Origin: Mycolicibacterium madagascariense
GTDB taxonomy: Bacteria > Actinomycetota > Actinomycetes > Mycobacteriales > Mycobacteriaceae
DNA: 64,000 nucleotides
Assembly (NCBI RefSeq): GCF_010729665.1
Contig: NZ_AP022610.1
Location: 1-64,000, forward strand
Direction: 5' to 3'
The translations under genes were made by a program, and so were the position numbers. Below, in pieces: positions 1-9,712 of the stretch. Position 1 is the first letter of the stretch. The number at the start of each line of letters is the position of its first letter. A model generated the notes under the pieces. That model worked only from the letters and a program-made list of their open reading frames with translations. It did no database searches and was not told the origin of the DNA.

Positions 1-503
1 CGGATCGTGGTGCCCTTTTAGTGGTCTTCTCGCCCTGGCGCAGGTGCCGGGCACGGGTGATCGTAGGTTTGAAACCACTCGAACCCATCGGTGCGAATGT
101 CGGCTTCCAGGCGCGTGGACAGCGCATTCACGACCGACACACCCACGCCATGCAAGCCACCCGAGACGGTGTACGCCCCTTCCTCGAACTTGCCACCGGC
201 GTGCAGAACGGTCATCACGACGTCGACGGTGGGGATGCCGGTGCTGTGCATCGCCACCGGAATGCCGCGCCCGTCGTCGGTGACCTCGACGCCGCCGTCC
301 TCGAGGATGCGGACGTCCACCTTGGTGGCGAAGCCCGCCATCGCCTCATCGACCGCGTTGTCGACGACCTCCCACACCAGGTGGTGCAGACCGCGCTCAC
401 CCGTGGACCCGATGTACATGCCCGGACGTTTCCGCACCGCCTCGAGGCCCTCGAGAACCTTGATCGATTCTGCGCCATATGCGGTCTTGTCTGAGGCAGC
501 CAC
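1..503 (-). CDS. gyrB: DNA gyrase subunit B, N-terminal part (cut by window start)
   Basis: ATPase subunit of gyrase, which introduces negative supercoils with GyrA. About 160 residues of the GHKL ATPase domain are visible: the [15 protein letters not shown] segment, [11 protein letters not shown] with the Mg-binding Asn, DDGRGIPV, and [14 protein letters not shown]. The start is GTG at 503, with an AAGGAGA ribosome site about ten bases upstream. The frame breaks near positions 25-55: restoring about three bases gives a normal GyrB continuation that reads out of the window. The breaks sit in short C and A runs and look like sequencing deletions. The gene follows dciA on the same strand after a gap of about 220 bp that should hold its promoter. 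Confidence 0.95.
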
Positions 504-721
504 AGTTAGCGCGTCTCCTTGGTATTTTCGAGGTGCGAAGAGCCATTGCCCTCGCGAGTCCAGACCAGTCTACCGTGATGCACTGTCAGCACTGATTCTG
601 AGGCGGCGTTTCCGCGCTCCTAATCGAGCCGTGCACGGTTTTTCTCGACGTCCCGTGCGTCCCGACGACCGAATACGCACCTACACGTGTTGTCGGCGCT
701 CTGAGAACCGGCTGTTTCTGG

Positions 722-1283
722 TCATCCGTAGGTATCCCGGGGCCTCGTCCCGGCACGTTGTACTGCCCTTGCGCCAGGTGGGTCCGGCGGGGCCGACGAT
801 CTTCAGGCTGGTGACGACGCCGTCGCCGACCGCCGCGGCGATCTTGGCCAGCAGTTGCGCCTGCACCATCCGCAGCTGGGTGGCCCACGCGGTCGACTCG
901 GCCACGACCGTCAGCACGCCGTCGCGCAGGACTGTCGGATCGGCGTGCTCGGCGATCTGCTCACCGACGACGGCCGCCCACTGGCCGAACACCGAGCCCT
1001 CCGCCACGCGTGCGGACCACCCCCGGCTCTTGGCGAGCTCGGAGGTCGCCGCGGCCAACGTCTGGGGATCACGCGAATCCGGACCGGGTCCCGACCATCG
1101 CCGCCGGAAGCCGCGTGTCGGGGTGGCGTTCGTCGAGGACGTGCGACCCCTCCCGACGTCCTTGCCCTGGCTCTTCGCCGCGCCCCGGGCCTCCTCGAGG
1201 GCGCGGCGCACCAGGTCCATCCCCTTCAGATGGGCCAGCGCATCGGGCGGTCCCAACGGCTCGTCGTCGCTGCGGTCCGTCAT
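722..1283 (-). CDS. dciA: DciA-type helicase-associated protein (DUF721, Rv0004 family), frame broken near the 3' end
   Basis: DciA is the replicative-helicase operator and loader of bacteria that lack DnaC, and acts with DnaB. The protein begins [11 protein letters not shown] and has the DUF721 core ([20 protein letters not shown], [43 protein letters not shown]). The start codon ATG at 1283 overlaps the recF stop (ATGA), so the two are translationally coupled. Near 765 and 735 the frame shifts twice. With one base restored at each place, the protein ends ...NVPGRGPRDTYG, as in mycobacterial homologues, with its stop at 722. About 187 residues, the usual family length. Confidence 0.88.
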
Positions 1284-2432
1284 GGAATCACCTCCGACAC
1301 TCGACCGGAATCCTCGTCGCGCATGCCGATGCGCATCCGCCGAGCATCCCAGTCCTGCGGGATGTCCTCGGCCACCGCGGCGGTCACCAACACCTGCTCG
1401 GCCGACGCGGCCACCTCGACCAACGCCCGCCGCCTGGCGTTGTCCAATTCGGCGAACACGTCGTCGAGCAGCAGCACCGGGTCCGAGCCCTCGGATCGCA
1501 GCAATTCGTAGGCCGCGAGTCTCAGCGACAACGCCATCGACCACGACTCGCCGTGGCTGGCGAAACCCTTCGCGGGCTGATCCCCAAGCCGCAGTTCGAG
1601 GTCGTCGCGGTGCGGACCGACGAGACAGACTCCCCGTTCCAGTTCGGCCGAGCGCCGGCGCGCCAACTCGTCGAGCAGCGCCACCTCGAACACCTCCTGA
1701 TTCGCCGCGCCCGTCGAGGCCTCGGCCTCGACCGCCTCCCCGCACTGCGGTAGCGCACCGACGCCGGACGCGACGCCGGCGCCAGCAGCTGGTAGGCCTT
1801 CTCGATCTCGGGGGCCAGCAGCGTGACCAGCGCAACCCTCGCCGCGATCAGCTTGGCACCGTGGGACGCCAGGTGCCCGTCCCAGACGTCGAGGGTCTCC
1901 AACGCGCCCGCATCGCCCCGATACCGCGCGCCCGCAGCACTCTTCAGCAGCGCCGTCCGTTGGCGCAGCACCTTCTCGTAGTCGGCGCGCACCCGGCCAC
2001 CGACGGCCGGGTCGTGGCGAGCTCGTCGAGGTACCGGCGCCGCTCCCCAGGATCCCCACGCACCAGCGCCAGGTCCTCCGGTGCGAAGAGCACCGCCCGC
2101 AACGCCCCCAGGATCTCGCGGGCGCTGCGCACCGGCGACCGGTTCAACCGCGCCTTGTTGGCGCGGCCTGCGGTGATCTCCAGGTCGATTGCCAACTCAC
2201 GACCGTCGTTGACCACGATCGAGGACACGATCGCGCGCTCGGCGCCCGCCCGGATCAGCGGGTCCGACCCCACCCGGTGTGACCCCAGCGTCGACGAATA
2301 CCACAGCGCCTCAACGATGTTCGTCTTTCCAAAGCCGTTGGGTCCGACGAACACGGTGCGCCCGGGCACCAGCTCCAACTCGAGGTGCGACCACGAGCGG
2401 AAGTCGGTCAGCGCGACGTGACGGACGTACAC
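1280..2432 (-). CDS. recF: DNA replication and repair protein RecF (two apparent frameshifts)
   Basis: SMC-like ATPase that loads RecA at single-strand gaps. GTG start at 2432, directly after the gnd stop codon. The Walker A motif GPNGFGKTN is at residues 30-38, and the ABC-type Walker [11 protein letters not shown] near the C-terminus, followed by a D-loop-like region and the typical [14 protein letters not shown] ending. The frame breaks near 1998 and again near 1750; joining three frame segments gives a protein of about 384 residues, the normal mycobacterial length. The stop overlaps the dciA start. The breaks are most simply missing bases in the assembly. Confidence 0.92.
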
Positions 2433-3317
2433 CTAGCCCTCGCTGATCCTCTTCACCGCGTGGCCACCGAACTGGTTCCGCAGTGCCGCGACGGCCTTCA
2501 TCGTCGGCGAATCATCTTGTCGCGAAAGGAATCTCGCGAACAACGACGCGGCGATGGCGGGCACCGGCACGCGCAGGCGAATGGCCTCCTCGACCGTCCA
2601 CCGACCCTCACCCGAATCGTCGGTGTACCCGCGGATCTCGGCGAGCTGGGGATCTTCCTTGAGGGCCTTGGCCAGGAGCGTCTGCAGCCAGGACCGCACG
2701 ACGGTGCCGTTGGTCCAGGCCTGGTAGACCTCCTGCGGACTCTTGATGAGGTCCTCGGCGGCCAACATCTCGTATCCCTCGCCGTAGGCCGTCATCATGG
2801 CGTACTCGACACCGTTGTGAACCATCTTGGCGAAGTGCCCGGCACCGACGGGACCGGCGTGGACGAAGCCGTCCTCCCGAGGTCCCGCCGGCCGCAGCGT
2901 GTCGAAGATCGGCATGACCTTCTCGACGTCCTCGTCGCTGCCGCCGACCATCAACCCGTAGCCCTCGGTCAAGCCCCAGATGCCACCGGACACCCCGGCA
3001 TCGATGAAGCCGATCTTCTTCTCCGCCAACAGGGCAGCGTGCGGTTGATCCTCGGTGTAGCGCGAGTTGCCACCGTCGATCACCAGGTCGCCTTCACTCA
3101 GCACCTCGGACAATCCGACGATGGTCTCGTTGGTGATGTCGCCGGAGGGCACCATGACCCACACCGCGCGGGGCGCAGTCCTGGCGAGCCCGGCGAGGTC
3201 CGGAACGTCGCTGACCTCGGGGCGGGGGTCGTACCCGATGACCTCGTGACCGCCCTTGCGGAGCCGGTCACGCATGTTGAAGCCCATCTTTCCGAGACCG
3301 ACCAGGCCGAGTTGCAT
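2433..3317 (-). CDS. gnd: 6-phosphogluconate dehydrogenase, decarboxylating, short form
   Basis: Oxidises 6-phosphogluconate to ribulose 5-phosphate plus CO2 in the pentose phosphate pathway. Intact, 294 residues, typical of the short (about 300 residue) dimeric class. The Rossmann motif GLVGLGKMGFNM is at the N-terminus, with IDGGNS at about 81-86, the GVSGGIWGL loop, and the catalytic KMVHNGVEY segment. ATG start at 3317, preceded by GAAAGAGG. It lies inside the replication gene string, its stop abutting recF. That position is known from fast-growing mycobacteria and is absent in M. tuberculosis. Confidence 0.93.
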   Translation of the reverse strand: MQLGLVGLGKMGFNMRDRLRKGGHEVIGYDPRPEVSDVPDLAGLARTAPRAVWVMVPSGDITNETIVGLSEVLSEGDLVIDGGNSRYTEDQPHAALLAEKKIGFIDAGVSGGIWGLTEGYGLMVGGSDEDVEKVMPIFDTLRPAGPREDGFVHAGPVGAGHFAKMVHNGVEYAMMTAYGEGYEMLAAEDLIKSPQEVYQAWTNGTVVRSWLQTLLAKALKEDPQLAEIRGYTDDSGEGRWTVEEAIRLRVPVPAIAASLFARFLSRQDDSPTMKAVAALRNQFGGHAVKRISEG

Positions 3318-3346
3318 GTGCGCCTCTTTCGTGGCGATAGGGCCGG

Positions 3347-4537
3347 TCAGCCCGGAAGCCGCACCGGCATCAACAAATACACGTAGTCGGTTTGCCCAGC
3401 CGGGAACGGACCGGTCGCACCGACGTGCGCATCACCATCATCACCCGCCGGCCGCAACACTGCGGGACGGCTGGATGTCGTGAAGCCGAACGTCACCTTT
3501 GACGAGTGCAGCGAACCCAGGCCGTCGGTCAGGTACGTCGGGTTGAAGGCGATGGTCAGCGGGTCGCCGGAGAATTCGACGGGCAGATCCTCGCCCGGCC
3601 GACGGCGTCCTCACCGCCGGCGGTCAACCGTAGCGAATCGTCGCTGAACTCCATCCTGACCTGGGCGCCGCGGTCGGCCACCAGCGCCACGCGCTTGATG
3701 GCCTCGGTCAGCTCCGCGACGCCGACCGTGGCGACGGCGGTGTGTTCGGCGGGCAACAGCTGCCGGAACTTCGGGAATTCCGCGTCGAGCAGTCGGCTGG
3801 TGGTGCGCTTGCCGTTGCTGCGGATGCCGAGCAGTCCGTCCTTGCCGACGGCGGCCCCCGCGCCGAGCGACAGGTGGACGTCGGTGCCGTCGGTCCCCGC
3901 GCGCGCGGCCTCGGCCAGCGTCTTGGCGGGTACCAGGATGGCGGCCTCGATGTCGGCCGCGCTCGTCGACCAGGTCAGCTCGCGAACCGCGAGACGGAAG
4001 CGGTCGGTGGCGGCCAGCACGACCTTCTCACCCGAGATCTCGACCCGGATGCCGGTCAGCATCGGCAGCGTGTCGTCACGCCCGGCGGCGACGGCGACCT
4101 GGCTGATGGCCTGGCCGAACAGATCGGAGGCGACGACACCGGTCTCCTCGGGCAGCGCCGGCGTCGGGTAGTCCTCGACGGCCATCGTCGGCAGGAGAAC
4201 CGGGCGCTGCCGCAGCTGAGCGAGACACGGGTGCCCTCGACGCTGACGTCGACGGGCTTGGCAGCAGGGACTTCGTGATGTCGGAGAGCAGCCGTCCCGA
4301 GACGAGAACGCTTCCGGGAGTGGCGATTTCAGCCGCCACCCGGACCTCGGCCGACACCTCGTAGTCGTAACCGGAGATGGTCAGACCCTCGTCGGAACCG
4401 GTGAGCAGCACCCCGGAGAGCACCGGCACCGTCGGCCGGGTCGGCAGGATGCGCGCCACCCACGCCACCGCGTCGGCGAAGTCCTCCCGCACCAGGCGGA
4501 ACTTCAGGTCGGTACCCATCGTCGTCGCCACGTCCAT
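3347..4537 (-). CDS. dnaN: DNA polymerase III beta sliding clamp (three apparent frameshifts)
   Basis: Ring-shaped processivity factor of the replicative polymerase. ATG start at 4537 with an AAGGGGA site, first residues [18 protein letters not shown]. The three clamp domains can be followed across frame breaks near 4265, 4195 and 3600: [10 protein letters not shown], then [14 protein letters not shown], then [14 protein letters not shown], then [13 protein letters not shown]. It ends in the family-typical [10 protein letters not shown] at 3347. Corrected length is about 397 residues. At 4265 and 4195 a CCC run appears shortened to CC. The gene lies next to oriC, as usual. Confidence 0.92.
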
Positions 4538-4753
4538 CGCGTCCCCTTCAGTGAAACCCGAGCTACAAGCACTAGCAGCGGATCTACGGGTGCCTTGCGG
4601 ACATGTCACCACGCTGCGATTCGACGACCGTTCCGGTTGTCGAAGACCCACCGTAGAGCCTCCGCCTTCAAGTTGAAAGCTAATCCATCGGAGTGACAGA
4701 CGCCCCGTGAGGTCCGCTCGACGAGCGACCCACAGGGCGCGCTCCCCAGGTCC

Positions 4754-4769
4754 TTCTCTTAGAAGAGAA
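4754..4769. repeat. Perfect inverted repeat in the oriC A/T-rich island
   Basis: TTCTCTT, two spacer bases, then AAGAGAA: a perfect 7-bp inverted repeat immediately before the A/T-rich stretch ending near 4800. It could extrude as a small hairpin, bind a dimeric origin protein, or act as a terminator for transcription entering from either side. It is seen directly; the role is a guess. Confidence 0.6.
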
Positions 4770-5011
4770 TCTAGAGATAGAGATGAGTAACAGTAATAGG
4801 TGCTGTGGATGCTGTTAGTGCACGCGGCGCCGCGCAGGTCGAGGGCGGTGCGGTCGTGGGGCACTTCGTGGATCGTCGCGAGGCCGCCGACGCCCGCTGT
4901 GGACGGCCCGTGGTGTGTGCACCGATGCGGCCGCCGCCGCCGCTTCGTCCAGAACCTGTACGAGTTGTCCCGCGAGACGGTCATGTGACTCGTGGTGCGA
5001 GAGGGTCAGAA

Positions 5012-5025
5012 GATTTTCGAAAATC
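5012..5025. repeat. 14-bp A/T-rich palindrome downstream of dnaA
   Basis: GATTTTCGAAAATC is a perfect palindrome about 60 bp beyond the dnaA stop codon, inside oriC. It stands out in a GC-rich context. It could be a protein-binding site or part of the unwinding region. It has no loop, so it is a poor classical terminator. Confidence 0.55.
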
Positions 5026-5084
5026 GTTGGCGCAGGGGAGAACTCGACGGGTGTCTACCCGATGCGAGGTGGGGAAGCGAGGGC

Positions 5085-6552
5085 TCAGCGCTTGGAGCGC
5101 TGGCGGATCCGCGTGGTGAGTTCCTTGACGTTGTCGAAGACCTCGCGCCGCTGAGCCATCTCGCCGCGGATCTTGCGCTCGGCGTACATCACCGTGGTGT
5201 GGTCGCGGCCGAACGAGTGACCGATCTTCGGCAGGGACAGATCGGTGAGCTCGCGGCACAGATACATGGCGATCTGGCGGGACTGTGCCAGCGCGCGGGT
5301 CTTGCCGGGGCCGCGGCTCTTCGATGGTCGTCTCGAAGTACTCGGCGGTCGCGGCCATGATGGTCGCGATGCTGATCTGCATCGTGCTGGCATCGGAGAT
5401 CAGATCGCGCAGCACGATCTCGGCGAGCGACTTGTCGATGGCCGCCTTGTTGAGCGAGGCGAACGCAGTCACGCGAATCAGCGCGCCCTCGAGTTCGCGG
5501 ATGTTGCGTTCGATGCTGCTGGCGATCAGTTCCAGGACGTCGTCGGGGACGTCGAGCCGATCCATCTGAGCCTTCTTGCGCAAGATGGCGATTCGCGTCT
5601 CGAGCTCGGGTGGCTGGACGTCGGTGATCAAGCCCCTCGAACCTCGTCCGCAACCGGTCCTCGAGCGTCGCGAGCTGCTTGGGCGGCCGGTCGGACGAGA
5701 TCACGATCTGCTTGTTCGCGTTGTGCAGGGTGTTGAAGGTGTGGAAGAACTCCTCCTGGATGCCTTCCTTGCCTTCGATGAACTGGATGTCGTCGACGAG
5801 CAGGACGTCGATGTCGCGATAGCTCCGCTTGAACGACGCCTTGCGGTCGTCGCGCAGGGAGTTGATGAAGTCGTTCGTGAACTCCTCGGTCGACACGTAC
5901 TTCACGCGCATTCCCGGGAACAGCCGCTGGGCGTAGTTGCCCGCCGCGTGCAGCAGGTGGGTCTTGCCCAGACCGGACTCGCCCCAGATGAACAAGGGTT
6001 GTAGGCGCGGGCCGGCGCCTCGGCGATCGCGAGCGTCGCGGCGTGGGCGAACCGGTTGGACGCCCCGATGACGAAGGTGTCGAACGTGTAGCGGCGGTTG
6101 AGGCTGACGTCGTTGGACGGCGGATTCTGCGGCCGGTTGGTGAAGTAACTCGGCCAGCTCTCCTCCGCGCTGGCGAGTGCTTCCTCGTCGTCGTCGACCT
6201 CGTCCGGATCGGGCAGGCCGTCCAGCGGGAGCTCGGTGCCGGCATCGGGTGCCGGGGTCTCGATGCGGACCCCGAGTTCCACGCGCTGGCCGAGGCGGCG
6301 GCTGAGACTCGAGATGATCGGCTCGCGGAGGTGACGCTCGATCTCGTTCTGGACGAACGGTGTCGGAACCGACAGCAGGGCAAACCCCTCGGCGATGACC
6401 AGCGGCTTCACCAGCTTGAGCCAGGCCCTTTGCTGTGGGGTGAGGTTGGGGATCGCGGCGCCGGTCGCCGAGTCCGAGCCGAAGTCACCGTTGAGCTCCG
6501 TCACGACGTCGTTCCAGATGGCGACGAACGGGGGGTCGGGGTCTGCTGTCAA
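5085..6552 (-). CDS. dnaA: Chromosomal replication initiator DnaA (three apparent frameshifts)
   Basis: AAA+ initiator that binds oriC and melts DNA. TTG start at 6552, after an AGAGGGGGA site; residues begin [17 protein letters not shown], matching mycobacterial DnaA. Seen in order: domain I ([12 protein letters not shown]), a linker, the [11 protein letters not shown] start of the AAA+ domain, Walker [11 protein letters not shown], Walker [10 protein letters not shown], arginine region LRTRFE, and the C-terminal helix-turn-helix with the DnaA signature [11 protein letters not shown], ending RIRQRSKR. The frame breaks near 5998, 5638 and 5325. Homologues need the missing bases, for example an AACCCCTTG context reduced by one C at 5998. 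Corrected length is about 490 residues. Confidence 0.94.
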
Positions 6553-6604
6553 CGGAGACGTCCCCCTCTTGGCCGGGCGTGTTGGCCGAATGGACGAAAA
6601 CCGG

Positions 6605-6637
6605 ATGTCCACATGGTTATCCACAATTTGTGGATAA
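6605..6637. promoter_or_regulatory. DnaA-box cluster in the dnaA leader
   Basis: Two perfect DnaA boxes face each other with three bases between them: TTATCCACA at 6617-6625 and its reverse complement TGTGGATAA at 6629-6637. An ATGTCCACA at 6605-6613 (8 of 9 to TTGTCCACA) sits just beside them. They lie about 55-85 bp upstream of the dnaA start, in the leader or promoter. This suggests direct autoregulation of dnaA by DnaA, as known in other bacteria. Confidence 0.8.
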
Positions 6638-6928
6638 CCGACACCGGTCGTCGTGTCGTGCGTTCTGGCAGGACAGCCAGGCTCCCGGGCACACTAGGCC
6701 CGACCGGGTGGTCGAGGGCGTCGTGGGCTCGCGGTCGCGCGACCGTCATTCGCTTGTGTCGTAGCGCCGTCTCGTCTGAAATGGCCTTGGCAGAAGCTAA
6801 CAGGTTTATTGCCGGGTGCCAACAGTTCGGGAACATTGACGGCGTCTCCCAGGAAGCTTCTGGCAAGCACCGTGCTGGGTGGTGACGGTGTGAAGAATGT
6901 GGCGGTAGCTGGAGCCGGAGAAGGCGGT

Positions 6929-6957
6929 TTGACCTAGGGAAATCTCGTCAGTACCCT
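6929..6957 (+). promoter_or_regulatory. Putative rpmH-rnpA operon promoter in the dnaA-rpmH gap
   Basis: TTGACC at 6929-6934 and TACCCT at 6952-6957 are separated by exactly 17 bp. This is a good mycobacterial SigA-type promoter, pointing to rpmH with a 5' leader of about 160 bases. The rest of the 574-bp gap (6553-7126) holds the dnaA leader with its DnaA boxes at the left end; I see no gene in it. Promoter assignment is by motif only. Confidence 0.5.
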
Positions 6958-7126
6958 CGAACAGTCGCCCGAACGTGGCGGCACGGCTGCGACCCGGATC
7001 CTCGGGTTCACGCGCCGGGGCTAGCAAGCGAGACGAACAGAAGCGTACGTACTGCGGCTGCTTCCACGCGCACATGGAGCTCATGTGCGACGGAGCGGGC
7101 GCGACCGTCACAGAGGAGAAGCAGCC

Positions 7127-7270
7127 GTGGCCAAGGGCAAGCGGACATTTCAGCCGAACAACCGGCGCCGGGCTCGCGTGCACGGCTTCCGGTTGCGGAT
7201 GCGCACCCGCGCCGGCCGCGCCATCGTGTCGGGTCGGCGCAGCAAGGGCCGTCGCTCGCTCACTGCATGA
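7127..7270 (+). CDS. rpmH: 50S ribosomal protein L34
   Basis: A 47-residue basic protein ([20 protein letters not shown]... ending SLTA) with the invariant L34 sequence pattern: the [18 protein letters not shown] core and the [13 protein letters not shown] ending. GTG start at 7127, preceded by GAGGAGA at 7113. It is a component of the large ribosomal subunit. It heads the conserved rpmH-rnpA-yidD-yidC-jag-rsmG-parA-parB series diverging from dnaA. Confidence 0.97.
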   Translation: MAKGKRTFQPNNRRRARVHGFRLRMRTRAGRAIVSGRRSKGRRSLTA

Positions 7271-7302
7271 TCCCGTGTGGGTCGTGAGCGGGGTGTAGGA
7301 GA

Positions 7303-7659
7303 GTGCTTCCGGCTCAGTACCGGATGACGCGGTCGACCGACTTCGGGCTGACCGTGAGTCGCGGCCTTCGCGCGGCCCAACCCGATCTCGTCGTTCACGC
7401 CCTCGTGTCGACCGGTGAGGAAACGACTCCGAAGATCGGGCTCGTCGTATCGAAGTCGGTCGGGTCGGCCGTGCAGCGCCATCGGGTATCCCGGATGCTG
7501 CGGCACGTGGCACGCGGGGTGATCGACGATCTGGGGCCAGGTGACAAAGTGGTGATCCGAGCACTCCCCGGCAGCAGGCACGCCATCTCCGCCAGGTTGG
7601 CGCAGGAACTGCACACCGCGCTGCAGCGCGTGAAGGCCAACGCCGGAGGCCGGGGATGA
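7303..7659 (+). CDS. rnpA: Ribonuclease P protein component
   Basis: Protein cofactor of RNase P, which matures the 5' ends of tRNAs. It has 118 residues, with the RNR-type signature [20 protein letters not shown] and [12 protein letters not shown] near the C-terminus. The start chosen is GTG at 7303, giving [15 protein letters not shown] as in related mycobacteria; the AGGAG is only a base or two from it, so the ATG at residue 8 could also be used. The stop overlaps the yidD start (ATGA). Confidence 0.95.
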   Translation: MLPAQYRMTRSTDFGLTVSRGLRAAQPDLVVHALVSTGEETTPKIGLVVSKSVGSAVQRHRVSRMLRHVARGVIDDLGPGDKVVIRALPGSRHAISARLAQELHTALQRVKANAGGRG

Positions 7660-7943
7660 CGCGCCGCGGGGTGGCCGGCGTGGCCATCCGCGCCATCGAG
7701 CTGTACCGCACGATGATCTCGCCACTGCGTCCCGCCTCGTGCCGCTTCACCCCGACGTGCAGTCAGTACGCCGTCGACGCCCTGCGGGAGTACGGCGCGG
7801 TGCGGGGGAGTTGGCTGGCCCTGGTGCGGCTGGCCAAGTGCGGCCCATGGCACCGAGGCGGATGGGACCCGATTCCGGAACGGCCGCGATCGGATGTCGT
7901 CCGCGGACGGACTCCGGCGAAGCTGAGGACACCGCGACGCTGA
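7656..7943 (+). CDS. yidD: Membrane protein insertion efficiency factor YidD
   Basis: Small membrane-associated protein that helps YidC insert inner-membrane proteins. It has 95 residues, with an amphipathic N-terminus ([15 protein letters not shown]) and the diagnostic [11 protein letters not shown] motif, then [14 protein letters not shown]. It starts with ATG overlapping the rnpA stop and lies just before yidC, the usual arrangement. Intact. Confidence 0.95.
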   Translation: MTRRGVAGVAIRAIELYRTMISPLRPASCRFTPTCSQYAVDALREYGAVRGSWLALVRLAKCGPWHRGGWDPIPERPRSDVVRGRTPAKLRTPRR

Positions 7944-7955
7944 GGAGCGATTCGT

Positions 7956-9124
7956 TTGTTTAATTGGTTCAGTCTCGACGTCATCTACTACCCGGTCTCC
8001 GCGATCATGTGGCTCTGGTACAAGGCGTTCGCCTTCGTGCTCGGCCCCGACAACTTCTTCGCGTGGGCACTGGCAGTGATGTTCCTCGTGTTCACGCTGC
8101 GGGCGATCCTCTACAAGCCCTTCGTTCGGCAGATCCGCACGACGCGGCAGATGCAGGAATTGCAGCCGCAGATCAAGGCGCTGCAGAAGAAGTACGGCAG
8201 GATCGCCAGCGGATGGCGCTGGAGATGCAGAAGCTGCAGAAGGAACACGGCTTCAATCCGATCCTCGGCTGTCTGCCCATGCTGGCCCAGATCCCGGTGT
8301 TCATCGGGCTCTATCACGTGCTGAACTCATTCAACCGGACGCAGACCGGCTTCGGCCGACTGGGCCTGTCAGTCGAGCAGAACCGCGAACTGGGCAACTA
8401 CATCTTCAGCGCCACCGACGTCGGACACTTCCTGGACGCCAACCTCTTCGGTGCCCCGCTCGGCGCGTCGATGATTCAGACGGTGGGACTGGGCGCCTTC
8501 GACGACTTCAACCGGGCGGCCGTCATTGCGGTCGGCGTACCGCTGATGATCATCGCGGGCATCGCGACGCACTTCAACAGCCGCGCCTCGGTGGCACGGC
8601 AGAGCGTCGAGGCCGCGGCCAATCCGCAGACCGCGATGATGAACAAGCTCGCGCTGTACGTGTTTCCCCTCGGCGTGGTCGTCGGTGGTCCGTTCCTCCC
8701 GATCGCGATCATCCTGTACTGGGTGTCGAACAACATCTGGACCTACGGCCAGCAGCACTACGTGTTCGGCAGGATCGAGAAGGAAGAGGAGCTGAAGAAG
8801 CAGGAGGACTTGGCGCGTCGTGCGTCGAATGCCCCGGCTCCCGGTTCCAAGCCCAAACGCAAGCGGCCCGCAGCCAACGGTGCGGCGCCGACCGTGCCCG
8901 CGCCCACCGAGCTGTCCGAGACGACGGGGCAGGAGACCGATCCGCTCGAGTCCGACGCGAAGACGCCCGTGTCGAAGCCGGTGTCGAACGCCGGTGGGAA
9001 GGCGACGCCCTCCAAGGCCGGCGCGGGCGCCAACCGTGCGCCGCGCCGAACGAACAACCGCCCGAAGCGACGCCCCTACCCGATCGAGCTCGGGTCCCTG
9101 ATGGCTGAGACAGCAAGGAAGTGA
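7956..9124 (+). CDS. yidC: Membrane protein insertase YidC (one apparent frameshift)
   Basis: Inserts and folds membrane proteins, alone or with SecYEG. TTG start at 7956 ([15 protein letters not shown]) after TGAGGAG. Membrane segments are seen at about residues 8-27 and 30-50 and again after residue 100, with the [25 protein letters not shown] segment typical of YidC/Oxa1. A long basic, Pro/Ala-rich C-terminal tail runs from about residue 285. The frame breaks once near 8200, where an expected GGCAAGGAT is read as GGCAGGAT, a lost A. Corrected length is about 389 residues. Confidence 0.93.
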
Positions 9125-9130
9125 ACGAAC

Positions 9131-9658
9131 ATGACTGATGCCGATACCACCGAACGTACGGACGTCGACGACGCCGCACCCGCGTCGGACAATCTCGAGG
9201 ACCGTCTCGTCGCCGAGGGCGAGATCGCCGGTGACTATCTCGAGGAACTGCTCGATCTCCTGGACTTCGACGGGGACATCGACCTCGACGTCGAGGGTGA
9301 TCGTGCGGTGGTGGCGATCGACGGCGGCAGCGATCTGGCCAAGCTCGTCGGTCGCAAGGGCGAGGTGCTCGATGCGCTGCAGGAGCTGACCCGGCTGGCC
9401 GTGCACCAGAAGACCGGCGAGCGCAGTCGCCTCATGTTGGACGTGGCGCATTGGCGGCGTGGCCGTCGAGACGAGCTGGCCGCTCTCGGTGACAAGGTGG
9501 CGCGGCGGGTGCTGGCGAGCGGCGAGCGTGAGGAGCTCACGCCGATGACGCCGTTCGAGCGCAAGATCGTGCACGACGCCGTGTCGGCTGTCGATGGCGT
9601 TCGCAGCGAGAGCGAGGGCGCCGAGCCGTCGCGCCGCGTCGTCGTCCTGCCGGCCTGA
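9131..9658 (+). CDS. jag: KhpB/Jag RNA-binding protein (KH and R3H domains)
   Basis: Single-stranded RNA-binding protein, in Gram-positives a partner of KhpA affecting cell elongation and division. It has 175 residues. An acidic N-terminal stretch is followed by a KH domain around residues 55-115 (LAKLVGRKGEVLDALQELT) and an R3H domain at about 115-165 (RDELAALGDKVARRV, PMTPFERKIVHDAV). The Jag_N domain of firmicute homologues is absent, as normal in actinobacteria. Intact, seven bases after yidC. Confidence 0.92.
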   Translation: MTDADTTERTDVDDAAPASDNLEDRLVAEGEIAGDYLEELLDLLDFDGDIDLDVEGDRAVVAIDGGSDLAKLVGRKGEVLDALQELTRLAVHQKTGERSRLMLDVAHWRRGRRDELAALGDKVARRVLASGEREELTPMTPFERKIVHDAVSAVDGVRSESEGAEPSRRVVVLPA

Positions 9659-9712
9659 CGTCTCTAGTTACAACGATGTAGTTCGTGTGGCCGGTGGCGT
9701 CGGAGTCGGAGG

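Larger units (their letters stand above)
4538..5084. other. oriC: Replication origin region oriC (dnaA-dnaN intergenic)
   Basis: In mycobacteria oriC lies between dnaA and dnaN, and this 547-bp non-coding gap is that place. It has an A/T-rich island at about 4754-4800, a candidate unwinding element in otherwise very GC-rich DNA. Near it are degenerate DnaA-box-like 9-mers, for example TGTGGATGC at 4804-4812 and TGTGGACGG at 4898-4906 (7 of 9 to the reverse complement of TTRTCCACA), and a TTGTCC core at 4965. Mycobacterial oriC boxes are known to be degenerate. No convincing gene is in it. Confidence 0.85.

Noticed and set aside
91..2421. Very long plus-strand open frame opposite gyrB, dciA and recF (776 codons)
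   Set aside because: High-GC antisense frame; Pro/Arg/Ser-rich, no family sequence, and the true genes are on the minus strand.
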